Both the position numbers and the translations under genes were made by a program. Below the pieces are notes generated by a model. That model was given only the letters and a program-made list of their open reading frames with translations. It was not told the DNA's origin and made no database searches. Shown piece after piece: positions 1 through 8,513 of a stretch of 64,000 nt of DNA. Source of the stretch: Chloroflexota bacterium (lineage in GTDB: Bacteria; Chloroflexota; Anaerolineae; Aggregatilineales; Phototrophicaceae); the NCBI GenBank assembly GCA_028875245.1, contig JAPPEU010000039.1, forward strand, positions 18,966 through 82,965, in the 5' to 3' direction. Positions within the stretch are counted from its first letter, which is position 1. The number at the start of each line of letters is the position of its first letter.

Positions 1-792
1 GCTCTTGTCGATGACCAGTTCATTGTCCGCGCCTTCAAAATAAATGCCGGCGCCAAAAGTATCCCGGGTTATTGGCTCCGGCTCTTCGCTGGGTTCCGTT
101 TGCGCGATCAGGTCGGCATCCTCCGATTCGGCCGCCTGCGCCGCGCCCTCTTCACTTGCATCAGCGTTGTCATCTTCAGCCGCTTGCTCCGGACGATTGA
201 CGATGCCGGTGGCGTTGGCGCTGACCACGCTGTCGATGAGCGTCAGATCGCTGTCGAGCGCGTAGATGCCGCCGCCCAATTCCTTGGCGCCGCTCCGGTT
301 GACGACGCTGTTCACGAGCGTGAGGACTGCATTGGAAACGGCGATCGCGCCGCCGCTGCCGTCGGTCCAGCCCCCGTTCATCGTGAGGTCAGTTGTGCTT
401 AGCGCCCCGGCGCTGATGTTGAAGATCTGGTTGCCGGCGCCCTCAATCGTGAAGCCGCTGCCTTCAATCGCGACATTGGATGTGATGGCCAGCGCCCCAT
501 CGAGTGTGATGACGCCATCGACCGTGCCGGAGACATCAATGGTGATCCTGTCCAGGCCCGCGGGGATCTCGACGCCGTTGTCATCGACTTGCGAGTTGCC
601 ATCATCAGCGTCGCCGTCTTCGCAGTCGGCCCGCGGCTCGACCAGCGCTTCCTCGTTTGCCGAACGGATGGCGTTTGGCAAGCTGCAATCGGCATCCACC
701 GTAATGTCCGCCGCCAGCGCCTGCCCGAGGGGGAAAACCAGCAACAGCAGGGAAGCGATAAGCAGGTTGATTGTGGCGCTCAAGTTTTTCAC
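1..792 (-). CDS. Secreted parallel beta-helix protein, N-terminal part (runs off the left edge)
   Basis: An open frame from a GTG at 790-792 reads without stops to base 1, so only the N-terminal 264 residues are seen. It begins with a clear signal peptide: Lys-rich start, hydrophobic core LLIASLLLLVFPLG, and ALAA cleavage region near residue 27. The motif CSLPNAIRSAN follows, a variant of the CSLRDAI-x-AAN motif that opens many secreted right-handed beta-helix proteins. Next come repeating beta-strand turns (ITIDVSGTVDG, LTMNGGWTDGSGGAIAV, LTLVNSVVNRSGAKELGGGIYA). Around residues 205-240 a very acidic Glu/Asp/Ala segment interrupts the helix pattern. AGGGA lies about 6 bases before the GTG. 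The likely role is a surface or secreted adhesin or polysaccharide-binding protein; no specific function can be assigned from this part. Confidence 0.75.
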   Translation of the reverse strand, partial: MKNLSATINLLIASLLLLVFPLGQALAADITVDADCSLPNAIRSANEEALVEPRADCEDGDADDGNSQVDDNGVEIPAGLDRITIDVSGTVDGVITLDGALAITSNVAIEGSGFTIEGAGNQIFNISAGALSTTDLTMNGGWTDGSGGAIAVSNAVLTLVNSVVNRSGAKELGGGIYALDSDLTLIDSVVSANATGIVNRPEQAAEDDNADASEEGAAQAAESEDADLIAQTEPSEEPEPITRDTFGAGIYFEGADNELVIDKS

Positions 793-1025
793 AGTTAGTC
801 CCTATCCTCGAATTCCGGTGACTTGGTCAGGACTGGCGCAACTCGCCCGCGCAAGCCCCTCAATTCGCGCCTCATTCTGGCGCGAACGCTGCCGACATGA
901 AGCCATATTCATTAAAGTATGATTCGCAGGATCGCACAAACCCATTAGCCACCTGTTCGCGATGCGCTGGCCTGGGCGAGGCGGCGCGGCTGGCGGGAAG
1001 TTCGCGATCGAGCTGTTGCGGGTGT

Positions 1026-1604
1026 TCAGGCGTAAGAAGCCATCTTGCGGATGAGAGAGAGGGTCATGCGGGCATCGCCGAGGGCGTCATGCGCGCGCGC
1101 CGCCGGCAGCCCCTCTTGCGCGATGGCGACGCCCAGCTTGTGCCAGACATAATTGCGGCCGTTTGGCTGGCGAATGCCTTTGAATCTGGCGTATTGTTTC
1201 ATGGCGCAATCGCGTTTGCCGATGCGTATAGGGGGAAGGCGGTAGCGCGCCGCCGTCTGCCCCAGCAGCCGCCAATCGAAGTCCATGTTGTAGGCGATGA
1301 CAACCTGCCCGGCCAGAAGCGCCGACAGCCGGATATAGATTTCCTTGAAGCTGGGCGCGTCGAGCACATCGCTGTCGTGGATGCCGTGGATGGCCGAGGC
1401 GACAGGCGGGATCGAGACAGTCGGTCTGACAAGCTGATTCAGCGCCGCCTCGCCGTCCCCGTCGAGGATAGCGATCTGCACCACTTCATCGGTCGGGCCC
1501 AAGCCGGTGGTCTCGGTATCCAGGACGTAAAACTTGCGCGCGATCAAGTTCCGCGCCCATTGAATGGCTTGCCGGCGGTGGGCCGGGTGGAAATGGCGTG
1601 TCAC
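1026..1604 (-). CDS. DEDDh 3'-5' exonuclease (DnaQ/PolC epsilon-like)
   Basis: A 192-residue protein with the full DEDDh exonuclease set: D29 and E31 in LDTETTGLG, D108 in YNMDFDWRLL, and H172 with D177 in AHDALGDA. Enzymes with this fold remove nucleotides from the 3' end of DNA or RNA using two metal ions. The protein is a stand-alone domain with no polymerase, helicase or UvrC-like part, so it could act as a proofreading subunit or in repair. It sits alone on the minus strand between the beta-helix protein gene and a regulator read in the opposite direction. Family assignment is firm; the exact substrate is not. Confidence 0.85.
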   Translation of the reverse strand: MTRHFHPAHRRQAIQWARNLIARKFYVLDTETTGLGPTDEVVQIAILDGDGEAALNQLVRPTVSIPPVASAIHGIHDSDVLDAPSFKEIYIRLSALLAGQVVIAYNMDFDWRLLGQTAARYRLPPIRIGKRDCAMKQYARFKGIRQPNGRNYVWHKLGVAIAQEGLPAARAHDALGDARMTLSLIRKMASYA

Positions 1605-1682
1605 AGCGAGGTTCGCTCCGGGATCGATAAGATAGACAGCGATTATAACGCAAGGCAGCCAGCAGCGCGGTAGCGTTCACGC

Positions 1683-1709
1683 GGACGCTTCAGCGAAACG
1701 CCCCTGCAG
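1683..1709 (-). repeat. Short palindromic element, GGGGCGTTTCGCTGAA type
   Basis: Read on the minus strand it is a small hairpin: arms GGGCGTTTC and GAAGCGTCC around the loop GCT. It shares 17 identical bases (AGGGGCGTTTCGCTGAA) with the element at 22576-22603. The opposite arms differ in ways that keep pairing through G-T pairs. Confidence 0.65.
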
Positions 1710-1811
1710 CGCCGTTTGTTACAACAATGCATCCCTCTATGCCCTTTATGCGTGCCTCTTTTCCTCTTTTCCAAATAACCTGCCAGATTCCATCTGCAAT
1801 CATAGCGAAAT

Positions 1812-1842
1812 CTGTAGGGGCGAGACTTGTCTCGTCCTACAG
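1812..1842 (+). repeat. Short palindromic element, GTAGGGGCGAGAC type
   Basis: A near-perfect inverted repeat. The left arm CTGTAGGGGCGAGAC and right arm GTCTCGTCCTACAG flank a loop of two T's. It has the same TAGGGGCG head as the copies at 22576 and, on the minus strand, 2748 and 31671. Confidence 0.65.
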
Positions 1843-1893
1843 CTCGCGCTATCGCATGGACGGGCGTTTGACCCGCTGCGCCGCCCGGCTCGC

Positions 1894-1922
1894 TTGAAAG
1901 CAGGGCGGGGCAATGATACAAT
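1894..1922 (+). promoter_or_regulatory. Sigma-70-type promoter for the GbsR/MarR regulator
   Basis: TTGAAA (1894-1899), a 17-base spacer, then TACAAT (1917-1922). The predicted transcript start is about 20 bases before the regulator's ATG at 1952. Both boxes are one base from consensus at optimal spacing. Confidence 0.7.
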
Positions 1923-1951
1923 GACGGCGCGAATCGACCGGGGCAAGTGCG

Positions 1952-2536
1952 ATGTCCAGCGAGACGGGCGACAAAAGCGCAAATAACAGACAGCTGGCCA
2001 ATGATCTTCAGATCGTCCATGACAGCATGTTGGATGGTTTGGGCCAATTGGCGGATTATTTTGGCTTCAACAAGGTCATGGGACAGCTCTACGGCAGCCT
2101 GCTGCTCAGCGCGGAGCCGCTCTCTCTCGACGATATGATGGGGCGCCTGGGCATTTCAAAAGCGAGCGTCAGCACCAATATGCGGTCGCTTGAGCATATG
2201 GGCATGGTGCGGCAGGTCTGGGTGCGCGGCGGCAGCGGGCGGCGCAAATACTATCAAGCCGAGACCGATTTTTGGCAGATCTTCTCCAATTTTTTGAGCG
2301 GGCGCGAATTGCGCGATGTCGAGCGGGCCCTGGCGGTCATGGAAGAAAACCGCCTGACCATTTCCAACGCCATCGCCGAGCTCCCGCCGGATCAGCAGAT
2401 ACTTGCCCGGCTCTACCTCGACCGCATCGCGCAAATGCAGGCCCTGTTCCGATTTGCGCAATTGATCATTAACAGTGTGCTCGGTCAGGTAAGCGGCATA
2501 GATGTCTCCGATGTCTCGGGCGTTGAGCTGCAATAG
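1952..2536 (+). CDS. GbsR/MarR-family transcriptional regulator
   Basis: A 194-residue winged-helix protein. The helix-turn-helix is in the segment LSLDDMMGRLGISKASVSTN followed by MRSLEHMGMVRQVWVRGG, which matches the DNA-binding core and wing of GbsR-type regulators. The C-terminal half (about residues 100-180) is helical and probably forms the dimer interface. Family members often control compatible-solute or efflux genes, but no such gene is adjacent here. The next feature is a tRNA with its own promoter, so the regulator appears monocistronic. Its target cannot be predicted from context. Confidence 0.8.
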   Translation: MSSETGDKSANNRQLANDLQIVHDSMLDGLGQLADYFGFNKVMGQLYGSLLLSAEPLSLDDMMGRLGISKASVSTNMRSLEHMGMVRQVWVRGGSGRRKYYQAETDFWQIFSNFLSGRELRDVERALAVMEENRLTISNAIAELPPDQQILARLYLDRIAQMQALFRFAQLIINSVLGQVSGIDVSDVSGVELQ

Positions 2537-2546
2537 GTTTCGCCCC

Positions 2547-2575
2547 TTGTAGCGCAAAGCCCGCCGGACTATAAT
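2547..2575 (+). promoter_or_regulatory. Promoter of tRNA-Leu
   Basis: TTGTAG (2547-2552), a 17-base spacer, then a perfect TATAAT (2570-2575), ending 20 bases before the mature tRNA 5' end. It overlaps nothing coding, since the regulator gene ends at 2536. Confidence 0.75.
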
Positions 2576-2595
2576 GCCGCTACATGCTTCTGCTT

Positions 2596-2676
2596 GAGGA
2601 AGTGGCGGAATTGGCAGACGCGCATGACTTAGGATCATGTCTCTTTGAGGTGAGGGTTCGAGTCCCTCCTTCCTCA
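2596..2676 (+). tRNA. tRNA-Leu (anticodon UAG)
   Basis: The acceptor stem GAGGAAG pairs perfectly with CTTCCTC, with discriminator A at 2676. A type-II fold with a long variable arm fits leucine. The D-arm contains GGAATTGGCAGACGC. The anticodon loop CTTAGGA gives anticodon TAG, reading CUA and related leucine codons. The T-arm has GGTTCGAGTCC. No CCA is encoded, so it must be added after transcription. Confidence 0.95.
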
Positions 2677-2691
2677 TCAGTTTTCAGCTTG

Positions 2692-2725
2692 AAGGGCGCG
2701 CCTCGCGCCTTTACGCTTTTTGATT
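2692..2725 (+). terminator. Rho-independent-like terminator after tRNA-Leu
   Basis: The stem AAGGGCGCG/CGCGCCTTT (2692-2700 with 2704-2712) has a 3-base loop and is followed by a T-rich tract (TTTACGCTTTTT). It lies 15 bases past the tRNA and before the trigger factor gene. Confidence 0.65.
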
Positions 2726-2747
2726 GAAGCCATACGCCGGGCGCCCC

Positions 2748-2778
2748 GGGCACTCGCCCGATCAGGCCCGCCCCTAGC
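2748..2778 (-). repeat. Short element, TAGGGGCGGGCC type
   Basis: Read on the minus strand it starts GCTAGGGGCGGGCC and ends CGGGCGAGTGCCC. The element at 31671-31698 (minus strand) shares CTAGGGGCGGGCC. It sits directly upstream of the trigger factor ribosome-binding site. Confidence 0.5.
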
Positions 2779-2792
2779 TCAAGGAATGCATC

Positions 2793-4433
2793 TTGAACTT
2801 GCAGACAGAACGTATCGAAAATCACAGAGCCCAGTTCACCATTGAGATCGAGCCGGATCAGCTGGAAGACGCCAAGCGCCAGGCGGCCCGCAGGATTTCG
2901 CGACAAGTGCGCATCAAGGGCTTCCGCAAGGGCAAGGCGCCCTATCGGCTCGTCCTGCAATATGTCGGCGAAAGCGCTGTGCTGGAAGAAGCGCTGGAAG
3001 CGCTGGGTGACAGCCTTTACAAACAGGCGCTGGAAGAAAGCGATGTCCTGCCCTACGGTCCCGGCGCTTTTGAGGATTTCAAGCTGGAGCCCGCGCCGAC
3101 CTTTGTTTTCTCAGTGCCCTTGCAGCCTGAAGTTGATCTAAAAGATTATCTGGATGTCCGTCTCGATTTCACGGAACCCGAAGTCACCGAGGGCGAACTC
3201 GATGACGTCTTGAAGCAGATGCAAATGCGTCGAGTCGAAGTCGTCGATCAAGATGTCGAGGTGGCCGGGCTCGGTCATCGCGTCACGATTGCGGTGGACA
3301 GCGAGTTTGCCGATGGCGATCCGCCGGATGAAGCGGAAGCGATCGTGACAGAAGACGCCCTTACTGCGGATGTCGATGAGTCGGACGAGACGACGGCCGA
3401 TGAAGCGTCGGCGCCCTACGTGCCCAAGAAGGGTGATGCCTTCGTTACGGAAGACGGTACGAAAATCATCTTGGATCCAAATGAGGATCCTTTTATCCAC
3501 GGCTTCGTCGGCAATCTGATCGGGGCCGAGCGGGGCAGCGATGTCGAATTCGAATTGACAATCCCTGATGATGACGCCGAAGAAACCATCATCGGACGCC
3601 GAGTGAGTTTTATCGTCACGATCCAAGATATTGAGGCGATCGCCATCCCGGAATTGGATGACGATTTCGCGCGAGCCGCCAGCCGGGAACGGGGTGATGA
3701 AGAACTGGACCTCGCCGGGCTGCGCCAATCCCTCCGCGACGAGTTGACCAGAACGGAGCTGGAAAACGCCAGGGAGGAATATAGCGAGGCCGTCTTGGAA
3801 GAGATCGTTGAGGGCGCCCGGATCGAGTATCCCGACATCATGCTCAGCGAACAGATCGACGGCATGATCGACGAGTTTGAAGCGCAACTCAAGCAACTGG
3901 GGCTCGGTTTGGATGAGTATCTGCGTATGACCAACAGCAGCCGCGAAGAACTTCGCGAGCAGAATCGCGAGGACGCGGAGCAATCATTGCGTCAGTTCTT
4001 GGTCTTGCGGGAATTGGTCAGCGCGCGGGAAATCGAGATCGGCGACGACCAGATCGAAGCGAGGATCGACAGCGTCATCACCGGCTATGACAGCAGCTCT
4101 GAAATACGCGAGTTCTTTAATACGCCGGAGATGCGGGGCAACGTCGGCAATGATCTGCTCATGAGTCATCTCAACGCCCATCTTCTCGCCATTGGACGGG
4201 GGCACGATCCGGCGGCCGCGATAGAAGAACTGCAATCAAGGGTGGCGGCCGACGCCCGGCGCGCGCGTGAACGCAGCGAACGATTGCGGCGGTATCAAGC
4301 GGAAGACGCCGAAGCGGACGCCACCGATCCCGAGGAAAGCAACGAGGACGGTGCAGGCGCTGCACGCAGCGAAGGCGACTCGCCTCCAGAAGCCGAGACC
4401 GAGCCGGTGGAAACGCGCACTGGCAATTCGTAA
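2793..4433 (+). CDS. tig: Trigger factor (ribosome-associated chaperone)
   Basis: A 546-residue trigger factor, which binds the ribosome exit tunnel and shields nascent chains. The N-terminal domain carries the ribosome-docking signature GFRKGKAP (residues 43-50). A weakly conserved FKBP-like peptidyl-prolyl isomerase domain follows (about 155-290), interrupted by an acidic insertion at about 175-220. The helical C-terminal chaperone domain (about 300-500) ends in a charged, probably disordered tail. The protein is about 100 residues longer than typical family members because of the insertion and tail. The start is a TTG at 2793: AAGGA lies 7 bases upstream, and the nearby ATG at 2786 is out of frame. 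clpP and clpX follow in the classical tig-clpP-clpX order. Confidence 0.93.
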   Translation: MNLQTERIENHRAQFTIEIEPDQLEDAKRQAARRISRQVRIKGFRKGKAPYRLVLQYVGESAVLEEALEALGDSLYKQALEESDVLPYGPGAFEDFKLEPAPTFVFSVPLQPEVDLKDYLDVRLDFTEPEVTEGELDDVLKQMQMRRVEVVDQDVEVAGLGHRVTIAVDSEFADGDPPDEAEAIVTEDALTADVDESDETTADEASAPYVPKKGDAFVTEDGTKIILDPNEDPFIHGFVGNLIGAERGSDVEFELTIPDDDAEETIIGRRVSFIVTIQDIEAIAIPELDDDFARAASRERGDEELDLAGLRQSLRDELTRTELENAREEYSEAVLEEIVEGARIEYPDIMLSEQIDGMIDEFEAQLKQLGLGLDEYLRMTNSSREELREQNREDAEQSLRQFLVLRELVSAREIEIGDDQIEARIDSVITGYDSSSEIREFFNTPEMRGNVGNDLLMSHLNAHLLAIGRGHDPAAAIEELQSRVAADARRARERSERLRRYQAEDAEADATDPEESNEDGAGAARSEGDSPPEAETEPVETRTGNS

Positions 4434-4444
4434 ATCAAAAGCTA

Positions 4445-4467
4445 CGATTTGCCACATGGCCAAATCG
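4445..4467. promoter_or_regulatory. Inverted repeat upstream of clpP
   Basis: CGATTTG and CAAATCG form a perfect 7-base inverted repeat separated by 9 bases, between the tig stop and the clpP start. It could be a repressor operator (the N9 spacing recalls CIRCE, but the sequence does not match CIRCE) or a small RNA hairpin. Function not established. Confidence 0.35.
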
Positions 4468-4489
4468 AAAGTGAGGCGCCGGAGGGCGA

Positions 4490-5104
4490 ATGAATAACTT
4501 CCACAATGTAATTCCCATGGTGATAGAGCAGGGAAGTCGTGGCGAGCGGGCTTATGACATTTACTCGCTGCTGCTGAAGGAACGGATCCTATTCGTCGGT
4601 TCTGGCATTAACGACCAGATCGCCAATTTGATTGTCGCTCAGCTGCTCTTCCTCGAGCGTGAGGGACCCGACCGCAGAATCCAGATGTATATCAACTCGC
4701 CGGGCGGCATCGTATACTCAGGCTTGGCCATCTACGATTGCATGCAGCAGATTACGTCGCCCGTGAGCACGGTGGCGGTCGGCATCACCGCGAGCTTCGG
4801 CACCGTGCTGCTGGCTGCCGGCGAACCCGATATGCGCCTTGCCCTGCCGAATGCGACCATCCACATGCATCAGCCTCTGGGCGGCGCGCAGGGTCAAGCG
4901 TCCGACATCGTCATCCAAGCCGAAGAAATTGTGCGGCTCAAAAAGCGCATCATCGACATATTTGTGAAGCACACCGGCAAGACGGAAGAAGAAGTGGAAC
5001 GTGTGACCGACCGTGATGTCTACCTGACAGCGCAGGAAGCGGCCGATTTCGGTCTGGTCGATTCGGTCCTGCTATCCGAAGAGCGCGAAGTGGAAGGGGC
5101 CTGA
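4490..5104 (+). CDS. clpP: ATP-dependent Clp protease proteolytic subunit
   Basis: A 204-residue serine peptidase forming the tetradecameric ClpP barrel that degrades proteins fed by ClpX. The catalytic triad is visible: S102 in [14 protein letters not shown]127 in [11 protein letters not shown], and D176 in [11 protein letters not shown]. The residue following the nucleophile is Phe (ASFG) where Met is commonest. GGAGG lies just before the ATG. clpX begins two bases after the clpP stop, so the two are almost certainly co-translated, and tig lies just upstream. Confidence 0.96.
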   Translation: MNNFHNVIPMVIEQGSRGERAYDIYSLLLKERILFVGSGINDQIANLIVAQLLFLEREGPDRRIQMYINSPGGIVYSGLAIYDCMQQITSPVSTVAVGITASFGTVLLAAGEPDMRLALPNATIHMHQPLGGAQGQASDIVIQAEEIVRLKKRIIDIFVKHTGKTEEEVERVTDRDVYLTAQEAADFGLVDSVLLSEEREVEGA

Positions 5105-5105
5105 A

Positions 5106-6389
5106 GTGAGTTTTTCGCCGATCAAGCATCGCTGCAACTTCTGCAATCGGTCGCACGACGAGGTTGAGCGTTTGATCGCGGGCCCCGAAAACATTTATAT
5201 TTGCAACTTCTGCGTCGAACTCTGCCACAACCTCCTGAAGGAAGAAGACGGCGACTCGCTCGAGCCGGAAGACAACTTTGAATTCGAGTTGACGCTTTCA
5301 CCTCGCGAGATAGCGCTGCGCCTGGATGATTATGTAATCGGCCAGCAAGAGGCCAAACGCGTCCTCAGTGTTGCGGTTTACAATCACTACAAGCGCATTC
5401 AAGCGGCTGACGAGCCTCAAGACATTGAGCTCGACAAGAGCAATATCCTCTTGGCGGGTCCAACCGGATGCGGCAAGACGCTGCTGGCGCAGACCTTGGC
5501 GCGCATCCTCGATGTGCCGATTGTCATCACCGACGCGACCGCCTTGACGGAAGCCGGTTACGTTGGCGAAGATGTTGAGAATATCCTGCTGAGATTGATC
5601 CAGGCGGCCGACGGCAATATCGCGCGGGCCGAACGCGGCATCATCTACATCGACGAGATTGACAAGATCTCCCGCAAGTCAAACTCCAATCCATCGATCA
5701 CACGCGATGTTTCCGGCGAGGGCGTGCAGCAGGCGCTGCTCAAAATCCTCGAAGGGACATTGGCCAACGTGCCGCCGCAGGGCGGGCGCAAACATCCTCA
5801 TCAAGAGTTTCTGCAGATCGATACGCGAAATATTCTCTTCATCGTCGGCGGAACTTTCGCCGGCCTGGATGAGGTAATCCGCCGCCGCATCGGCATGAAA
5901 AGCAAGATCGGTTTCGGCGCTCAACAAGAGACTGCCAAGCGCGAAGGCGCCGATCTCTTGAGCGAGGTCGCGCCCGAGGATCTGATCCAGCATGGCATGA
6001 TTCCGGAAATGGTCGGCCGTCTGCCCGTCATCGTCGCCTTGCAGCCGCTTGAACTTGAAGACCTGGTCCGCATCATGGTCGAACCAAAGAACGCGCTCAT
6101 CAAGCAGTATGAGCATCTGCTTTCGCTTGATGATGTGGAATTGGTATTCGAATCCGAAGCCCTACAGGCGGCCGCCGGCATGGCAATCGAACGCGAGACC
6201 GGCGCGCGCGGCTTGCGATCGATCATCGAATCCTGCTTGCTCGATGTCATGTTCGAGGCGCCCAGCCACGAGGAAATCACCAAGGTGGTAATCAGCGAGA
6301 CGGTCATTCGCGGCGAGGAAAAGCCGCGGATTATCACCCGCGATGGCCGCGTGATTACCTTATCGGAAAAGATAGACTCCGCCGCCTGA
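5106..6389 (+). CDS. clpX: Clp protease ATPase subunit ClpX
   Basis: A 427-residue AAA+ unfoldase that recognises substrates and threads them into ClpP. The N-terminal zinc-binding domain has C10, C13, C33 and C36. Walker A is GPTGCGKT (118-125), the pore loop GYVG (151-154), Walker B IIYIDEID (179-186), and the RKH loop follows at 228-230. The start codon is GTG at 5106, one base after the clpP stop. Length and motif order are those of standard ClpX. Confidence 0.96.
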   Translation: MSFSPIKHRCNFCNRSHDEVERLIAGPENIYICNFCVELCHNLLKEEDGDSLEPEDNFEFELTLSPREIALRLDDYVIGQQEAKRVLSVAVYNHYKRIQAADEPQDIELDKSNILLAGPTGCGKTLLAQTLARILDVPIVITDATALTEAGYVGEDVENILLRLIQAADGNIARAERGIIYIDEIDKISRKSNSNPSITRDVSGEGVQQALLKILEGTLANVPPQGGRKHPHQEFLQIDTRNILFIVGGTFAGLDEVIRRRIGMKSKIGFGAQQETAKREGADLLSEVAPEDLIQHGMIPEMVGRLPVIVALQPLELEDLVRIMVEPKNALIKQYEHLLSLDDVELVFESEALQAAAGMAIERETGARGLRSIIESCLLDVMFEAPSHEEITKVVISETVIRGEEKPRIITRDGRVITLSEKIDSAA

Positions 6390-6407
6390 ACGCTTTAGCT
6401 TGAATTC

Positions 6408-7031
6408 TCACGGCGATATCGGCAGCAGAAGCGCCTCAGTTGGGCCCGTGACTCTTCTTTGGAAGCTCTGCGCGTCAAGCTGCGTCGCTTCCTCGCCGGC
6501 GCCGCCCCAATTGTAGGGAATCGCCCAGCGCGGCTGCAGCATATCCACCAGCTTCAAGGCTTGATCGACAGACAGGCGGCCATAGCCGTCTATCGGCAGC
6601 AGCACGATATCCGGCCGCAGATGCGCCATCGCCGGGATGAGTTCCGAATCCCCCACGTAATAGATGTCGAAGTAGTCCAGCGATATCAGGAATCCAAGAC
6701 CGCCGGCCTCGGGCGGATGACGCGGGTCGCTCGGGGAATAGGCGGGGATGGCTTTAATGTTCGCGCGGTCAACGCTGATGCTCTGCCACTCTCGCAGCAC
6801 GACTGCGCCATCTATAACGCGGGCGACGCTGTCATTGCCGATGATCACGGTGCGCTCAGCGCGGATCTTTTCAACATCAGCCGGCGAGCAGTGGTCATAA
6901 TGCTCGTGGCCAATCAGGATGACATCGGGTGGCGACTCATGCTTGACGACGCGCCAGGGCGCGATCTGAATGAACGGGTCGCCATCTATGGCGAAGCTGC
7001 CACGGCCCTGCCAGCGTATCCTGTCAATCAA
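6408..7031 (-). CDS. MBL-fold (UlaG-like) metal-dependent hydrolase
   Basis: A 207-residue protein of the metallo-beta-lactamase fold superfamily. The metal-binding motif HEHYDH is at residues 42-47 (H42, H44, D46, H47), and a second motif YYVGDSELIP supplies a likely metal-ligand Asp. Relatives of this compact UlaG/RomA-like type hydrolyse phosphodiesters or lactones, but substrates vary too widely to predict one. The gene is convergent with clpX, with only 18 bases between them, and divergent from obg. No signal peptide is seen, so it is probably cytosolic. Confidence 0.75.
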   Translation of the reverse strand: MIDRIRWQGRGSFAIDGDPFIQIAPWRVVKHESPPDVILIGHEHYDHCSPADVEKIRAERTVIIGNDSVARVIDGAVVLREWQSISVDRANIKAIPAYSPSDPRHPPEAGGLGFLISLDYFDIYYVGDSELIPAMAHLRPDIVLLPIDGYGRLSVDQALKLVDMLQPRWAIPYNWGGAGEEATQLDAQSFQRRVTGPTEALLLPISP

Positions 7032-7090
7032 CGATGCCGTCCTTCGCTGTCTCTAAAGCTCTGATATGCCCAAATGTGATTTGTATCAAA

Positions 7091-7119
7091 TTGGACTACA
7101 GGCGCTATTAGATTACAAT
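7091..7119 (+). promoter_or_regulatory. Candidate promoter for obg-nadD
   Basis: TTGGAC (7091-7096), a 17-base spacer and TACAAT (7114-7119), within the 216-base gap between the MBL gene and obg. The leader to the obg ATG would be about 120 bases long. Confidence 0.45.
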
Positions 7120-7247
7120 CCTTATGTCCAGTTTCCTCATAAGATCTTATCAACAGCGGGCCGCGTCCATTTTGCCTACACGCGTCGGTCAAACTCATGT
7201 ATTCTTGCTTGCCGTTATGGGCTTGCAAATGAGTGGTGCGCCAAGAC

Positions 7248-8513
7248 ATGCTTGTTGATGAAGCCAGGATCTTCGTGGCGAGCGGCAAGGGCGGCGACGG
7301 CATGGTGTCATTTCGCCGCGAAAAGTATGTGCCGCGCGGCGGTCCTTCAGGCGGCGCCGGCGGGCGCGGCGGCGATGTCTTGCTCAAGGCGGACGCCAAC
7401 CTCAATACGCTCTTCTTCTTCCGCAAGCGCGGTCACTTCAAAGCCAAAGCCGGTGGCAAGGGTGGATCGAGCAATAAGACTGGCGCCGACGCCGACGGGC
7501 TGGTCGTATTCGTACCGCCCGGAACAGTCGTGCGCGACGCTGAAACCGGCGGGCTTATCGCCGACCTGGTAAAAGCTGATGACGAGGTGATTGTGGTGCG
7601 GGGCGGGCGCGGCGGCCGGGGCAACGTTCACTTCAAGACTGCCGCCAATCAAGCGCCGCGCATGGCGGAAAAGGGCGAGCCGGGCGTTGAACGCTGGCTT
7701 ACGCTGGAGTTGAAAATGATCGCCGATGTGGCGCTCGTGGGCCTGCCCAACGCGGGGAAATCCACGCTGCTCTCGGTAGTAAGCAATGCAAAACCCAAAA
7801 TCGCCGATTATCCCTTCACGACCCTCGAGCCCAATCTGGGCACTGTCGTATACGACAATAAAGACCTGGTCTTCGCCGATGTGCCCGGTTTGATTGAAGG
7901 CGCGCATCTCGGCGTTGGTCTCGGCCATGCCTTCCTGCGCCATGTGCAGCGCACCGACATCATCGTGCATATTCTGGATGGCTCGGCGGCGGACCCGCTG
8001 GCCGATTACAATCAGATCCGGACTGAATTGGCGCTTTACGACGCCAACCTGGCTGAGCGGCCGGAGATTGTGGCCGTAAACAAAATTGATCTGCCAGAAG
8101 CCCGCGAGTATTGGGCGCTGTTAAAAGAGAGCTTGCTCGAGCGGGACATCGCGGATCCGCTCGCAATATCGGCCTTGACGCGCGAAAATGTGGAGCGATT
8201 GATCCAGCGCGTGTTTGAACAAGCTGACAATCTTCCGCAGCGCGAAGCCTCGACCGATGATGCGGCGCCTGTCTATGAGCTGGACGACGACGGGCTGCCC
8301 TTTGAGCTCGTGGTGGAAGACGGCGTCTATTTCGTGAGTGGCGACCGCATCGAGCGCGCCGCTGCGATGACTTATTGGGACTATGACGAAGCGGTGCTGC
8401 GCTTTCACAAGACCTTGGAAACGCTTGGCGTCGTTGCCGCGCTGGCCAAAGCTGGTGTAAAGCCGGGCGATACAGTTTACGTTGGCGACTTTGAGTTGGA
8501 GTGGTCCGATTGA
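7248..8513 (+). CDS. obg: GTPase Obg/CgtA
   Basis: An essential GTPase that acts in 50S ribosome assembly and stress signalling; 421 residues from the ATG at 7248. The Gly-rich Obg fold occupies about residues 1-158 (GGPSGGAGGRGGDV). The G domain has GLPNAGKST at 165-173, DVPG at 211-214 and NKID at 278-281. A C-terminal OCT domain follows (about 345-421). Starting at the upstream GTG (7233) would add five residues, but family members begin close to MxVDExxIxV, so the ATG is preferred. It overlaps nadD by 4 bases. Confidence 0.95.
   Translation: MLVDEARIFVASGKGGDGMVSFRREKYVPRGGPSGGAGGRGGDVLLKADANLNTLFFFRKRGHFKAKAGGKGGSSNKTGADADGLVVFVPPGTVVRDAETGGLIADLVKADDEVIVVRGGRGGRGNVHFKTAANQAPRMAEKGEPGVERWLTLELKMIADVALVGLPNAGKSTLLSVVSNAKPKIADYPFTTLEPNLGTVVYDNKDLVFADVPGLIEGAHLGVGLGHAFLRHVQRTDIIVHILDGSAADPLADYNQIRTELALYDANLAERPEIVAVNKIDLPEAREYWALLKESLLERDIADPLAISALTRENVERLIQRVFEQADNLPQREASTDDAAPVYELDDDGLPFELVVEDGVYFVSGDRIERAAAMTYWDYDEAVLRFHKTLETLGVVAALAKAGVKPGDTVYVGDFELEWSD

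Larger units (their letters stand above)
1605..1951. other. Intergenic region with two palindromic repeats and a promoter
   Basis: No convincing gene is seen here. The 347 bases hold two copies of the TAGGGGCG-type palindromic element (about 1683-1709 and 1812-1842) and, near the right end, a good promoter for the downstream regulator. The start regions of the exonuclease and the regulator face away from each other, so promoters for both genes are expected here. Confidence 0.6.

Noticed and set aside
897..1673. A 258-codon plus-strand frame opposite the exonuclease
   Set aside because: It lies over a protein with a complete DEDDh active site, and its own translation has no family features.
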